Source: Xanthobacteraceae bacterium (GTDB lineage Bacteria; Pseudomonadota; Alphaproteobacteria; Rhizobiales; Xanthobacteraceae). From it: a DNA stretch of 41,266 nucleotides. This document shows positions 1 to 6,971 of the stretch, piece after piece. Location of the stretch: assembly GCA_030037885.1 (NCBI GenBank), contig JASHPU010000019.1, positions 1 to 41,266 of the forward strand, given 5' to 3'. How positions within the stretch are numbered: position 1 is the first letter of the stretch; each line of letters opens with the position of its first letter. The notes beneath the pieces were generated by a model. The model ran no database searches. It saw only the letters and a program-made list of their open reading frames with translations, and was not told the DNA's origin. The translations under genes and the position numbers were made by a program.

Positions 1-152
1 CCATCGCCGATGCGGAATACCATCGTGCCGGCGGACAGCGAACCAATACTGCTTCCGTCACGTACCGGCAGCGGCATGATGCTCGCCGCGACCAGCAGGC
101 GGCCGCTCGGATCTAGAGCATGTTCCGCTGTAATCGAATCGAGTTCCTTCAT
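1..152 (-). CDS. possible partial gene running off the left edge, start codon inside a repeat
   Basis: An open minus-strand frame runs from an ATG at 150-152 to the window edge with no stop. From position 112 downward the codons mostly end in G or C, as in the neighbouring genes, and the translation (DPSGRLLVAASIMPLPVRDG and onward) looks protein-like. The first 13 codons lie inside the 113-302 repeat, so the repeat may have replaced the true 5' end or may supply the start. A plus-strand frame over the same bases ends at the TAG of the repeat boundary but has poorer codon bias. No family is recognised, and about 37 non-repeat residues are too few to assign a function. Confidence 0.22.
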   Translation of the reverse strand, partial: MKELDSITAEHALDPSGRLLVAASIMPLPVRDGSSIGSLSAGTMVFRIGD

Positions 153-302
153 TCGTCATTGCCGGGCTTGACCCGGCAATCCATGCTGCGTTGAAGCCGC
201 ATGGATGCCCGGGTCAACGGGGCCCCCGCGACGCAAGCGTCGCGGGGAACCCGTCCCGGGCATGACGAGAACGTGGTGCTATCTAAGCGAGATAGGCTCT
301 AG
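113..302. mobile_element. MITE-like repeat, copy 1 (190 bp, CTAGAGCAT-type ends)
   Basis: This segment is nearly identical to 39533-39686. Both begin CTAGAGCATGTTCCGCTGTA and end in CTCTAG, giving imperfect terminal inverted repeats (CTAGAGCAT against ATGCTCTAG; this copy has GGCTCTAG at its right end). Internal palindromes include TTGCCGGGCTTGACCCGGCAA. Copy 1 is 36 bp longer because a second small palindrome (CCCCGCGACGC, AA, GCGTCGCGGGG) sits where copy 2 has a single G. There is no coding capacity for a transposase, so if mobile the element is non-autonomous. Confidence 0.75.
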
Positions 303-318
303 CTGCTTCCTCCAGACC

Positions 319-1338
319 ATGAGTGCGACAGTGTTAAGCTCTCTCTTCTGCCGCCTGACCGGCACAGTCCGGCTGGCTTGGTTTGCTCCATCGGCTGCAA
401 TCGTCTTGCTGCCGGCGCTTGGCGGGCAACCGGCGCTCGGCGCCGCATGCGCATCCAAGCCGGCCACCTCCATCGTCATCGTGCTCGATGTCGGGCACAC
501 GCCGACCAAACCGGGCGCAATAAGCGCACGCGGCGTGCCGGAATACGACTTCAACCTGAACCTGGCGCGGCGCGTGCGGGATGAACTGGTCCGCTCGGGC
601 TTTACGTCGGCTTATCTGATGCTGACCCAAACGGACGATGAGGCCGGGTTGAAAGAGCGCGCCAACCGCGCCAATGCCATGGGGGCCGATATAGTCCTCT
701 CCATCCACCACGATTCGGTGCAGCAGAAATACCTCGTTCCGTGGTTTTACCAGAACGAGGAGCACTTTTATTACGACGATTCTACGGGCTTTTCGCTGCA
801 CGTTTCGCCGGAAAACCGGCAGTTCGGCGACAGCATGCGTCTGGCCCGGATCCTTGGCGACCAGCTGCTGGCCCGCGGCTTGACGCCCAACCTGATCCAC
901 GAAGCGGGCAATCCGATCGGCGCGGGCGTTCCCTTGATCGATCGCGCGCGAGCCATTTACCGCAGAAACCTGGCGGTCCAAATTTACACGAATATGCCGG
1001 CGGTGCTTCTTGAAGCCGGCGTCATCGTCAATCGTCAAGAAGAGCTGAAAGTGGCGACCCCGGCCTATCAGTCCCTGATAGCGGCGGCGGTCACGACGGC
1101 AATCGAGAAATTCTGCAATTCTACCGCCTCCGCGGCCTACAAAGTCGTCAATGTCGCGGCCGACGACGTGCTCAACATCCGGTCCGGACCGAGCGCGAGC
1201 CTGGCCATTGTCGGCACCATTCCGCCCGACGGCCGCGGCGTTCGCATGGTCGGCTCCTGCGCCGGGCAATGGTGCGAGATCAATTACCGCGGCACCAAAG
1301 GCTGGGTGAATCGGCAGTACCTCTCGAGCGAGCCGTAA
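319..1338 (+). CDS. N-acetylmuramoyl-L-alanine amidase with C-terminal SH3 domain
   Basis: Exported zinc amidase of the Amidase_3 family, expected to cut the bond between N-acetylmuramic acid and L-alanine in the periplasm. From the ATG at 319 the protein has 339 residues: a hydrophobic export segment (about 16-45), then the amidase fold. Zinc ligands visible are H60 (LDVGH), E75 (GVPEYDFN) and H130 (SIHHDS); a Glu in PAVLLEAGVIVN near residue 235 is the probable catalytic base. Residues about 275-335 form a bacterial SH3 domain (VLNIRSGPS, GWVNRQYL), usually a wall-binding module. An earlier in-frame start at 205 lies in the upstream repeat and adds basic, repeat-derived residues, so 319 is preferred. 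Its stop is 5 bp from the stop of the convergent M15 peptidase gene. Confidence 0.88.
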   Translation: MSATVLSSLFCRLTGTVRLAWFAPSAAIVLLPALGGQPALGAACASKPATSIVIVLDVGHTPTKPGAISARGVPEYDFNLNLARRVRDELVRSGFTSAYLMLTQTDDEAGLKERANRANAMGADIVLSIHHDSVQQKYLVPWFYQNEEHFYYDDSTGFSLHVSPENRQFGDSMRLARILGDQLLARGLTPNLIHEAGNPIGAGVPLIDRARAIYRRNLAVQIYTNMPAVLLEAGVIVNRQEELKVATPAYQSLIAAAVTTAIEKFCNSTASAAYKVVNVAADDVLNIRSGPSASLAIVGTIPPDGRGVRMVGSCAGQWCEINYRGTKGWVNRQYLSSEP

Positions 1339-1343
1339 CCGGA

Positions 1344-2276
1344 TCAAAAGTCAGGCCGGCCGCCCGGCGTGCTGCTGGCAACGCACGCGGTGCGGCTCGC
1401 GTGCGCCGAACCGGCGCGGCACGCCCGGTAGCGTTCGACAACCGCGTCGAAAGCGCTCGCTGCCTGCGCGGGCGGCAGCCGGGCAAGCTCCTCGGCAAGC
1501 CTGCGGCCGGCTTGAAAATGCTGATAATCGATGGGGTCGCTCCAATAGCCGCCCCAGATCAAAAAACCGCCATCGGCAAAAACATCGATGACGGATTCCG
1601 CCATTCCGGGACGCGCCTTCTTCCAGGGGCGGTCGTTGAACCGGTTGGCATACGCGATGGCTGCGGGCGGATCGAACTTCAGGCTCGGGCCCGAGCGCGT
1701 CACGAACGGGTTTTGCACGGGATTGACGTCGATGGCCAAGCCATAGGCATGGAGCGAAATCGAGCTGCCGCCGACGATTTTTCTGGCATTGAACGCCGAA
1801 GTGTTGTCGTCGGCCATCGAGGCGTCGTCATTGCCGTCGTACTGATTCATCAGTTTCGCCTTGGCGATCGGGAACCGCATCTCTGCCAGCTTGGAAAATA
1901 TACCGACGACGTGCTTTGCGGCAGCATCCATCACCACGATTTCGCCGTCGCCATGGACGCGGCCATCGAAGCCGAAATACGGAAAGGTGACGAGGCTCAA
2001 TCTGTTGCAACCGACCGGCGCCTCGGAGGTCAGGACCTTATGAATCCTCATGTCCTCGCACAGCGCCGGGCTGATCGCTTCGATCTTCCCCGCCTTCGTC
2101 TGGTCCCGCCCGACCGCCTCGACCTGGCCCGGCTGGCCCTGCGCCGGGTTGACCGGTTGGATTTTTCCCAGCTGCCTCTGCATTGCGAGAGCGGCCACAC
2201 TCGAGGCAACCAGCAGCACGGCGACGGCGGCTGAGAACATGCAGGTTGGAGCAGAATAACGGCTCGGCGCGGGCAT
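1344..2276 (-). CDS. M15-family D,D/L,D-peptidase (VanY/CwlK-like), exported
   Basis: Predicted zinc peptidase acting on the peptide stems of peptidoglycan. The 310-residue protein has an N-terminal hydrophobic segment (about 11-32) typical of a signal peptide or membrane anchor, a Gln/Pro-rich linker, and a catalytic domain in the C-terminal two thirds. The M15 metal site is visible as H176 and D183 (SLHAYGLAIDV) and H253 (DYQHF), with the SSxSLHxxGxAxD signature intact. The frame stays open upstream to 2576, but that extension overlaps the next gene on the same strand and reads as arginine/alanine-rich shadow, so the ATG at 2276 is chosen. Substrate (D-Ala-D-Ala or L-Ala-D-Glu) cannot be decided. 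It converges with the amidase gene. Confidence 0.85.
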   Translation of the reverse strand: MPAPSRYSAPTCMFSAAVAVLLVASSVAALAMQRQLGKIQPVNPAQGQPGQVEAVGRDQTKAGKIEAISPALCEDMRIHKVLTSEAPVGCNRLSLVTFPYFGFDGRVHGDGEIVVMDAAAKHVVGIFSKLAEMRFPIAKAKLMNQYDGNDDASMADDNTSAFNARKIVGGSSISLHAYGLAIDVNPVQNPFVTRSGPSLKFDPPAAIAYANRFNDRPWKKARPGMAESVIDVFADGGFLIWGGYWSDPIDYQHFQAGRRLAEELARLPPAQAASAFDAVVERYRACRAGSAHASRTACVASSTPGGRPDF

Positions 2277-2335
2277 CAGACATCGTCCCCCGAATCGCTG
2301 ATCGAACGATAGCACAGGATTGCCGCGCTGACGCC

Positions 2336-2872
2336 TCACCGATGCTGCGGCTCGGGATCGATGGCGAGCGCGGTGAACACGCGCGTGTGCATGTTGTAGA
2401 TGCCGATCAGCACGGTGAGCTCGACGATCTGCCGCTCGGAGAAATGCGGCCGCAGCGCGTCGAACACCGCATCGGGCACGGTCACCTCGCGGGTCATGGC
2501 ATCCGCATAGGCGAGCGCGGCGCGCTCGCGCGCGGAAAAGAACGACGACTTTTGCCAATCGGCGAGCGCGTCGCATTCGGCTTGGCTCAAGCCTTCGGGC
2601 GCGGCCAGTTCCGGCACGTGCTGCTTCACCACGTAATCGGTGCAGTTGAGGTAGCCGACGCGAAGGATGGCGATCTCGCGCAGCCGGCCGTCGAGCGCGG
2701 TCGCAAAGCGCGCCTTGCCGATCAGCTCGAACCAGCTCGCGGCAAGCTCAGGCGCGTGCAGCAGCAACTTATAGACGTTGATCAGCGTGCCGCGCCGGCC
2801 GGCGCGCACCTTGCCGATCAGCTCGGCAAGTTCGGGATGATCTTTCTCGTCGATATAGGAGATGCGGGCCAT
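2336..2872 (-). CDS. carboxymuconolactone decarboxylase (CMD)-family protein
   Basis: Small all-helical protein of the CMD/AhpD superfamily (178 residues). The fold signature is the central block around FELIGKARFATALDGRLREI followed by ILRVGYLNCTDYVVKQH and the C-terminal IVELTVLIGIYNMHTR helix. The AhpD redox motif CxxC is reduced to a single Cys (NCTDYVVKQH), so a thiol peroxidase-reductase function like AhpD is unlikely; many such proteins are annotated as decarboxylase-like or peroxidase-related without known substrate. The ATG at 2872 gives the family-length protein; the same frame stays open to 4183 only as the antisense shadow of the next gene. It lies 59 bp upstream of the M15 peptidase on the same strand. 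Confidence 0.82.
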   Translation of the reverse strand: MARISYIDEKDHPELAELIGKVRAGRRGTLINVYKLLLHAPELAASWFELIGKARFATALDGRLREIAILRVGYLNCTDYVVKQHVPELAAPEGLSQAECDALADWQKSSFFSARERAALAYADAMTREVTVPDAVFDALRPHFSERQIVELTVLIGIYNMHTRVFTALAIDPEPQHR

Positions 2873-2974
2873 GATGTGTGCGTGGTGACGACGAGGCGCC
2901 GTCAGTCCTAGCGCACATTGAGCACTCGCGAAATCCACGATAAAAGTTCGCCGGCGCCACAGCGAGCAAAACCC

Positions 2975-4117
2975 ATGATCCTGTTGTCCAACGGCGGCAG
3001 CAATATTCAGCGCGGCAAGACGGCATCCGACACGATGGCCGTCGGCACGGTCGACGGCGTTGCCGTGCTGCAAAAATCCGCGCGCGGCTGGACGGTGACG
3101 CACCGCGCGCTGCAGGGCGTGTTCGTGTCCGGCGTATCGGCGCTCGACGACGGCACGCTGTTCGCCTCGACCCGCGGTGTCGGCATGGCGCGGAGCGATG
3201 ACGGCGGCATCACATGGCGCTGGATCAACGACGGCCTCGCCCATCACGAGTTCTGGTCGACCCGCGCCGGCCACCTCGCCGGCCGCGAAGTCGTGTTCGC
3301 TGGCGCGCTGCCGGCGCACCTTTATGTCAGCGAGGACCGCGGCGCGAGCTGGCGCGAGCTGTCGACTTTCCGCCAAGCGAAATCGCTGCCGCACTGGACC
3401 TTTCCGCCGCCGCCGCGCATCGGCCACATCAAAGACATCGTGCTCGACGGCGACCGGCTGTGGGTCGGCGTCGAGATCGGCTCGCTGCAAGTATCCGATG
3501 ATTTCGGCCAAAGCTTTCGCGAGCTCACCGTCGATCCCGATCCGCGCGAATGCGACATCCACCGCATCCTGGTGCATCCGGCGCGGCCCGACCGCATCAT
3601 CATCGCCAACGGCATCGTCGGCATGATGGCGAGCGACGATGGCGGCGCATCGTTCCATCGCCTGCCGATGCCGGCCGACGCCAATTATCCAGACGCGGTG
3701 GTGCTGCATCCCGGCGAGCCCGATCTCGTTTTCATGTCGGCCGGCGTCGGCTGGCCGGTGCACTGGTACGAGCTCGGCCGCGCCCGCGGCAAGATTTTTC
3801 GCAGCCGCGATGCCGGCAAAACCTGGCAGCGCCTGCTCGGCGGCCTGCCCAACGGCCAGCGCGCGCTGTTCTCGGCGCTGACCATCGAGGTGCACGAGGC
3901 CGGCTATTCGCTCCATGCCGCCGACACCGACGGCCAGGTGTTCGAAAGCCGCGACGGCGGCGACGGCTGGACCGTCATCGCCGACGTGCCGCCGGTGTCG
4001 AAAGCCGATTTCTACAAGGGCTTGGTGCGCGACCGCGTCAAGCTCGCCAATGTCGACGATATCGTCGCCAGCCCCACTGCAGCACAGCGCTGGCAGGAAG
4101 CCGCCAAGGCGCTGTGA
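2975..4117 (+). CDS. BNR/sialidase-like beta-propeller protein
   Basis: A 380-residue protein made of repeated propeller blades with BNR-type motifs (SDDGGITW near 70, SEDRGASW near 125, SDDFGQSF, SDDGGASF, SRDAGKTW, SRDGGDGW). This matches the WD40/YVTN/BNR-like exo-alpha-sialidase superfamily as used in annotation, where most bacterial members have no shown glycosidase activity. No signal peptide is visible, so it is probably cytoplasmic. The ATG at 2975 is preferred over a TTG at 2918, which adds a charged stretch without homology features. It diverges from the CMD gene and is followed by a long inverted repeat. Substrate or ligand cannot be told from sequence. Confidence 0.75.
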   Translation: MILLSNGGSNIQRGKTASDTMAVGTVDGVAVLQKSARGWTVTHRALQGVFVSGVSALDDGTLFASTRGVGMARSDDGGITWRWINDGLAHHEFWSTRAGHLAGREVVFAGALPAHLYVSEDRGASWRELSTFRQAKSLPHWTFPPPPRIGHIKDIVLDGDRLWVGVEIGSLQVSDDFGQSFRELTVDPDPRECDIHRILVHPARPDRIIIANGIVGMMASDDGGASFHRLPMPADANYPDAVVLHPGEPDLVFMSAGVGWPVHWYELGRARGKIFRSRDAGKTWQRLLGGLPNGQRALFSALTIEVHEAGYSLHAADTDGQVFESRDGGDGWTVIADVPPVSKADFYKGLVRDRVKLANVDDIVASPTAAQRWQEAAKAL

Positions 4118-4129
4118 GGCACCGCGATC

Positions 4130-4215
4130 GTAGCCCGGATGAGCGAAGCGACATCCGGGAGCAGCGCTGAAGCGTCCATGCACTTCCCGGATGTCGCTTC
4201 GCTCATCCGGGCTAC
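4130..4215. repeat. long perfect inverted repeat (31-bp arms)
   Basis: Arms at 4130-4160 and 4185-4215 are perfect reverse complements over 31 bp (GTAGCCCGGATGAGCGAAGC and onward), separated by 24 bp. The core CCCGGATG(A)GCG...CATCCGGG is a dispersed intergenic palindrome of the kind common in Rhizobiales. It begins 13 bp after the stop of the BNR-protein gene, so the transcript would end in a very stable hairpin, though no T-run follows. Confidence 0.85.
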
Positions 4216-4224
4216 AAGCTGCCC

Positions 4225-4380
4225 ATCATTGCGAGCGACGCGAAGCGATCCAGTGCGGCGCCGCCGTGCTGGATTGCTTCGTCGCGGAGCTTGTCATCGG
4301 GCCGGCCCGGGGTCCCCATCGCGCAAGCGCGATGGGGTACCCCTCTTCGGGCCGGACCCGTTGGCTCCTCGCAATGACGA
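4225..4380. repeat. composite intergenic repeat with TCATTGCGAG ends
   Basis: The segment begins TCATTGCGAGCGACGCGAAG and ends CCTCGCAATGACGA, so its termini are inverted repeats. Inside are further palindromes, including CCCCATCGCGC, AA, GCGCGATGGGG at about 4314-4337. No coding frame in it is convincing. With 4130-4215 it fills the first half of the gap before the DUF3617 gene. The remainder (4381-4609) holds no recognisable gene. Confidence 0.6.
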
Positions 4381-4609
4381 TGGACTATCAACGTCGCCAC
4401 GCCGGCTAGGTCCGGTCCGCCCTCGAAGGTGTGGATTTGTCGCAATGCACAACGCGGGCATGGCGCCAAGGGTCGCGATCCAAATGGCCTTTGGGATTGC
4501 AGCAGTATGTCGTGCGCTTTCGGCCCGTCGGGAAAATAGATATAGATAATGTGAAGCGCGCATTCGAGGCCGTTCGGGCGAATACGGTTTGCGCGACTGG
4601 GAGGCGACG

Positions 4610-5125
4610 ATGGCGGTATTGAAGAAAGCTCTGTTCATTCTTGTTCTCGGTGTGACGGCCGCTGCCGCGGCGGAGTTTCCGACCCGCAAAGCCGGGTTAT
4701 GGATTCTCGGCATGAAGACCCCCGGTGGCCGCGTCGTTTCGATGCAGCAGTGCGTCGACGCCAGGACCGATGCAGCGCTGCAAGCGATGGGCGGCGGCAT
4801 GGCCCAGCGCGCGTGTTCCAAGCGCAGCATCCAGCGGTCAGGCGATACGACAACGATCGACTCGGTCTGCACCATCGCCGGACGAACCCGCACGACGCGC
4901 GCGGTCATCACCGGCAGTTTCGACAGCAACTACACGATGGTGATAACGAGCCAGGGCGACGGAACGCCGACGACAAGCACCACCATGACGGCGAAGTGGA
5001 CCGGACCATGCGCGGCAGGCCAGAAGCCGGGCGATGTGATCATGGCAAACGGCTTCAAGATGAACATTCTCGACATGCAAAACGGCATAGGTCGGCCCGG
5101 AGCGCCCATGCCGCCCAGCCGTTGA
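4610..5125 (+). CDS. DUF3617-family secreted protein
   Basis: A 171-residue protein with a short signal peptide (residues about 1-21, cleavage near AAAAA/EFP). It then shows the DUF3617 pattern: an opening GLW segment (RKAGLWILGMK), conserved cysteines (QQCVDA, ACSKRS, SVCTIAGRT), a SFDSNYTM strand, and the closing WTGPCAAGQKPGD. The family is common in the periplasm of proteobacteria and has no established biochemical role. Start choice is firm: ATG at 4610 is preceded at a good distance by GGGAGG (4600-4605). An upstream in-frame start at 4589 would put residues before a clean signal peptide. It is a stand-alone gene flanked by repeats and long non-coding stretches. Confidence 0.82.
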   Translation: MAVLKKALFILVLGVTAAAAAEFPTRKAGLWILGMKTPGGRVVSMQQCVDARTDAALQAMGGGMAQRACSKRSIQRSGDTTTIDSVCTIAGRTRTTRAVITGSFDSNYTMVITSQGDGTPTTSTTMTAKWTGPCAAGQKPGDVIMANGFKMNILDMQNGIGRPGAPMPPSR

Positions 5126-5603
5126 TCGCGCCTGGAAGCCGCTCTTAACAAAACAACGCGGCGGCGGAAGCGAAATCCAGGGGCGGCGACACACGTCGAG
5201 CCCCGGGTTTCGCTGCGCTCAACCCGAGCTACTAGCTGCGGCAGGTAGTCCGTGAGGCGCGGTACGCGTCAGCCATGTCGGCAGCGCGGGCAAGGGTTGC
5301 GTGCGCCGGCTTCTTGGGTTCGCGGATTTATGCGGACGTCATGTGAGCGGTGCCCGGAGCGGCGTTCTCCAGGATCATCGGGGCTCAGCTTTGCAATTCG
5401 CAGCGCATTGTCAGCGGCCTCGGCAGCAATTATCGGCCCTGCCATTTCTCATAAACGGTGGGATAAAAACCGCATTAGCGGATTCTTCGCAACCCGCATT
5501 TCCATGAACAATCTTTCATTCCATGAACAATCTTTAATTTGTTCATCGCACGGTCTGTCCATACTTGCCGACTGTAACATCTCACGCAATCAAGGGCAGA
5601 AGA
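5126..5603. other. 478-bp non-coding stretch upstream of a small secreted-protein gene
   Basis: No frame here has both family features and the local codon bias. It holds a short palindrome at 5195-5232 (CCCGGGTTTCGC, then GCTCAACCCGAGCTAC), the same kind of element as at 37168-37202. It also holds an AT-richer segment at 5455-5600 with a 19-bp tandem duplication (5502-5539). Open frames through 5252-5845 and 5301-5507 are rejected as chance. Confidence 0.6.
5502..5539. promoter_or_regulatory. 19-bp tandem direct repeat, possible operator
   Basis: Two adjacent 19-bp units, CCATGAACAATCTTTCATT (5502-5520) and CCATGAACAATCTTTAATT (5521-5539), differ at one position. They are followed at once by TGTTCAT (5540-5546), the inverse of ATGAACA. 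They lie 65-102 bp upstream of the ATG at 5604 in a locally AT-rich patch. A regulatory protein binding two adjacent sites is the natural reading, but this is inference. Confidence 0.4.
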
Positions 5604-5873
5604 ATGACCAACAAATCGAAACTCGCTTGTGTCGCGGCAATTGCATTGGCGACCGTCGCATCACCGGTATTCGCTCAGACCACCGCAATTGCGGCGCATC
5701 GGCACCACTACGTGCATCGGCCGGTCTACAGTTCCCGAGCCGATCGGGGCTACCGAGCCAATGCATCCGTCGTGCCGCCCGCTGGTCCGGCCGTCAATCC
5801 GGTGGACGATCCGGCGCTGACCGGTGGCGGAAGCGCGGGCTATAATGTGTGTGCGGGACATCCGCGTTGTTGA
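5604..5873 (+). CDS. small secreted protein of unknown function
   Basis: An 89-residue protein with a clear signal peptide (MTNKSK, hydrophobic core LACVAAIALATVASPVFA, cleavage near AQTT). The mature part is short and polar, with His/Tyr residues early (HRHHYVHRPVYSS) and a Cys pair at the end (VCAGHPRC). ATG at 5604 is chosen because it follows a purine-rich GGGCAGAAG and begins the signal peptide; the in-frame ATG at 5565 does not. Such short His/Tyr-rich exported proteins are widespread in Bradyrhizobium-like genomes with no known role. A strong terminator follows 25 bp after the stop. Confidence 0.72.
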   Translation: MTNKSKLACVAAIALATVASPVFAQTTAIAAHRHHYVHRPVYSSRADRGYRANASVVPPAGPAVNPVDDPALTGGGSAGYNVCAGHPRC

Positions 5874-5897
5874 TCGCGGTTGACGGCGACCTTCAGT

Positions 5898-5932
5898 GCG
5901 AAGCCCGGCCAACGTGCCGGGCTTCGCCTTTT
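5898..5932 (+). terminator. rho-independent terminator
   Basis: A 12-bp perfect GC-rich stem (GCGAAGCCCGGC at 5898-5909, GCCGGGCTTCGC at 5916-5927) with a 6-nt loop is followed by CTTTT. It lies just downstream of the small secreted-protein gene ending at 5873. Confidence 0.85.
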
Positions 5933-6064
5933 AAGGAAGTCGATGCGTGGCACGGGCAGGCGCCGCTGCGAGTTGTTCCTTTTGCCGGCACAAAAGTTTG
6001 TGAGCGAACGAATGGCGGCGGCGGGGTTTTTCCCTGTTAGTAGACATGACAGGGAGATTGAACC

Positions 6065-6313
6065 ATGACAGCGAAGGAACTCATTGTCGGCTCGGCAATC
6101 GTGCTCGGCGCGGCCTTCACGGCGGCCCTGGGCACATCGAGCGCCACCTTGGCTCAGGGGTATTACGGCTACCATCACCATTGGCGCGGCCACCGCTACC
6201 GCGGTCTCTACAATGACTACGGCGGTGGGTATGCCGAACCCGACACCATGAGGGGCGGCCCAGGCCCGCGTGTTGGCGCCGGCAGCGGCATGGGCATCGG
6301 CGCCGAGCGATAA
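6065..6313 (+). CDS. small secreted Gly/Tyr/His-rich protein
   Basis: An 82-residue protein with a signal-peptide-like start (MTAKELIVGSAIVLGAAFTA, cleavage near LAQG). The mature segment is rich in Gly, Tyr and His (YYGYHHHWRGHRYRGLY) and ends in a Gly-rich tail. It is preceded by AGGGAGATTG, a good ribosome-binding site, 5 bp before the ATG. No domain is recognised. It resembles in style, not clearly in sequence, the proteins at 5604 and 14884. A perfect 15-bp hairpin follows. Confidence 0.7.
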   Translation: MTAKELIVGSAIVLGAAFTAALGTSSATLAQGYYGYHHHWRGHRYRGLYNDYGGGYAEPDTMRGGPGPRVGAGSGMGIGAER

Positions 6314-6338
6314 TCGCGCGTCTTCGGACGGGAAATCC

Positions 6339-6375
6339 GAACAGGGCCGCATCAAACAACGATGCGGCCCTGTTC
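6339..6375 (+). terminator. terminator-like hairpin without T-run
   Basis: Perfect 15-bp arms (GAACAGGGCCGCATC at 6339-6353 and GATGCGGCCCTGTTC at 6361-6375) around a 7-nt loop lie 25 bp after the stop of the small secreted-protein gene. There is no T-tract on the plus strand, so it may act as an RNA-stabilising hairpin rather than a classical terminator. Confidence 0.6.
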
Positions 6376-6384
6376 ATGAGCTAT

Positions 6385-6435
6385 CACCCCCTCCCTTCCC
6401 TCCCTCCCTCACAGGGGGGAGGGTTAGGGTGGGGG
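6385..6435. repeat. C-run/G-run palindromic repeat
   Basis: CACCCCCTCCCTTCCCTCCC faces GGGGGGAGGGTTAGGGTGGG across a short spacer. The same family appears at 12887-12930, 13289-13340 and, inside the E2 gene, at 33566-33637. Confidence 0.7.
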
Positions 6436-6600
6436 ACGCCGTCACACTTGCAGGACGATTTGGCACGCGAGACCTTGGGCGTGACAGGCTACACCTATAC
6501 GAAGGCGTGACCTCGCAGATGGGCGACGAGCTTTATCGCCCGCCGGCCGATCTGCGCGCGCCGGTTACCGCGTGAAGCGCGAGCGGCACGCTCTTTATTT

Positions 6601-6703
6601 CCTCATCCTGAGGCGCGAGCGAAGCGAGCCTCGAAGGATGAGGCCGAGGCGCTGGGGCCTGCATCCTTCGAGGCGCGCCTGCGGCGCGCACCTCAGGATG
6701 AGG
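6601..6703. repeat. inverted repeat of the CCTCATCCTGAGG family
   Basis: Starts CCTCATCCTGAGGCGCGAGC and ends GCACCTCAGGATGAGG, with an inner pair CTCGAAGGATG/CATCCTTCGAG. A second copy of the family is at 36041-36141. This is an intergenic repeat type frequent in Rhizobiales genomes. Confidence 0.8.
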
Positions 6704-6971
6704 AATGAGGACAGCGAATAGAGCGTCAATGCACCACGATGGCGGTGGCGCTCATGCCTCCATGCTGGACGAGATCGAACAGCGTGGTGGCGCCGGGCAT
6801 CGGCGCTTGTAAAGCAAACAACGCGTTGAGAGTTAATCGGCCGCGGTCGTCGCGACCATCCAGGCCATGCGGCAATGTGCGGCAATGACACGTGGCCCAA
6901 GCCATGAATCCGTCAAGGCGTTCAGGTTAAATTAGCCGCCATCCGCCGCGCCGAGCCTTGAGATAAAGAGC

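Larger units (their letters stand above)
6376..6971. other. 596-bp gap with repeats and possible gene remnants
   Basis: It contains a C-run/G-run palindrome (6385-6435) and a large inverted repeat (6601-6703). Between them, plus-strand fragments ending at 6507-6509 (LARETLGVTGYTYTKA) and 6575 (MGDELYRPPADLRAPVTA), and a minus-strand fragment ending at 6727 (MPGATTLFDLVQHGGMSATA), have protein-like composition but no start or length to be genes. They may be relics. No function is assigned. Confidence 0.4.

Noticed and set aside
1-115. Plus-strand partial gene ending at the TAG of the repeat
   Set aside because: The codon bias is weaker than the minus-strand alternative, the composition is Arg/Gln/Ala-rich shadow-like, and no family is recognised.
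4589-4609. Earlier start for the DUF3617 protein
   Set aside because: It would place the ribosome-binding site GGGAGG inside the coding region and add polar residues before the signal peptide.
5252-5845. Plus-strand open frame of 197 codons
   Set aside because: It overlaps the better-supported secreted-protein gene at 5604 in another frame, starts without a ribosome-binding site, and has no domain-like features.
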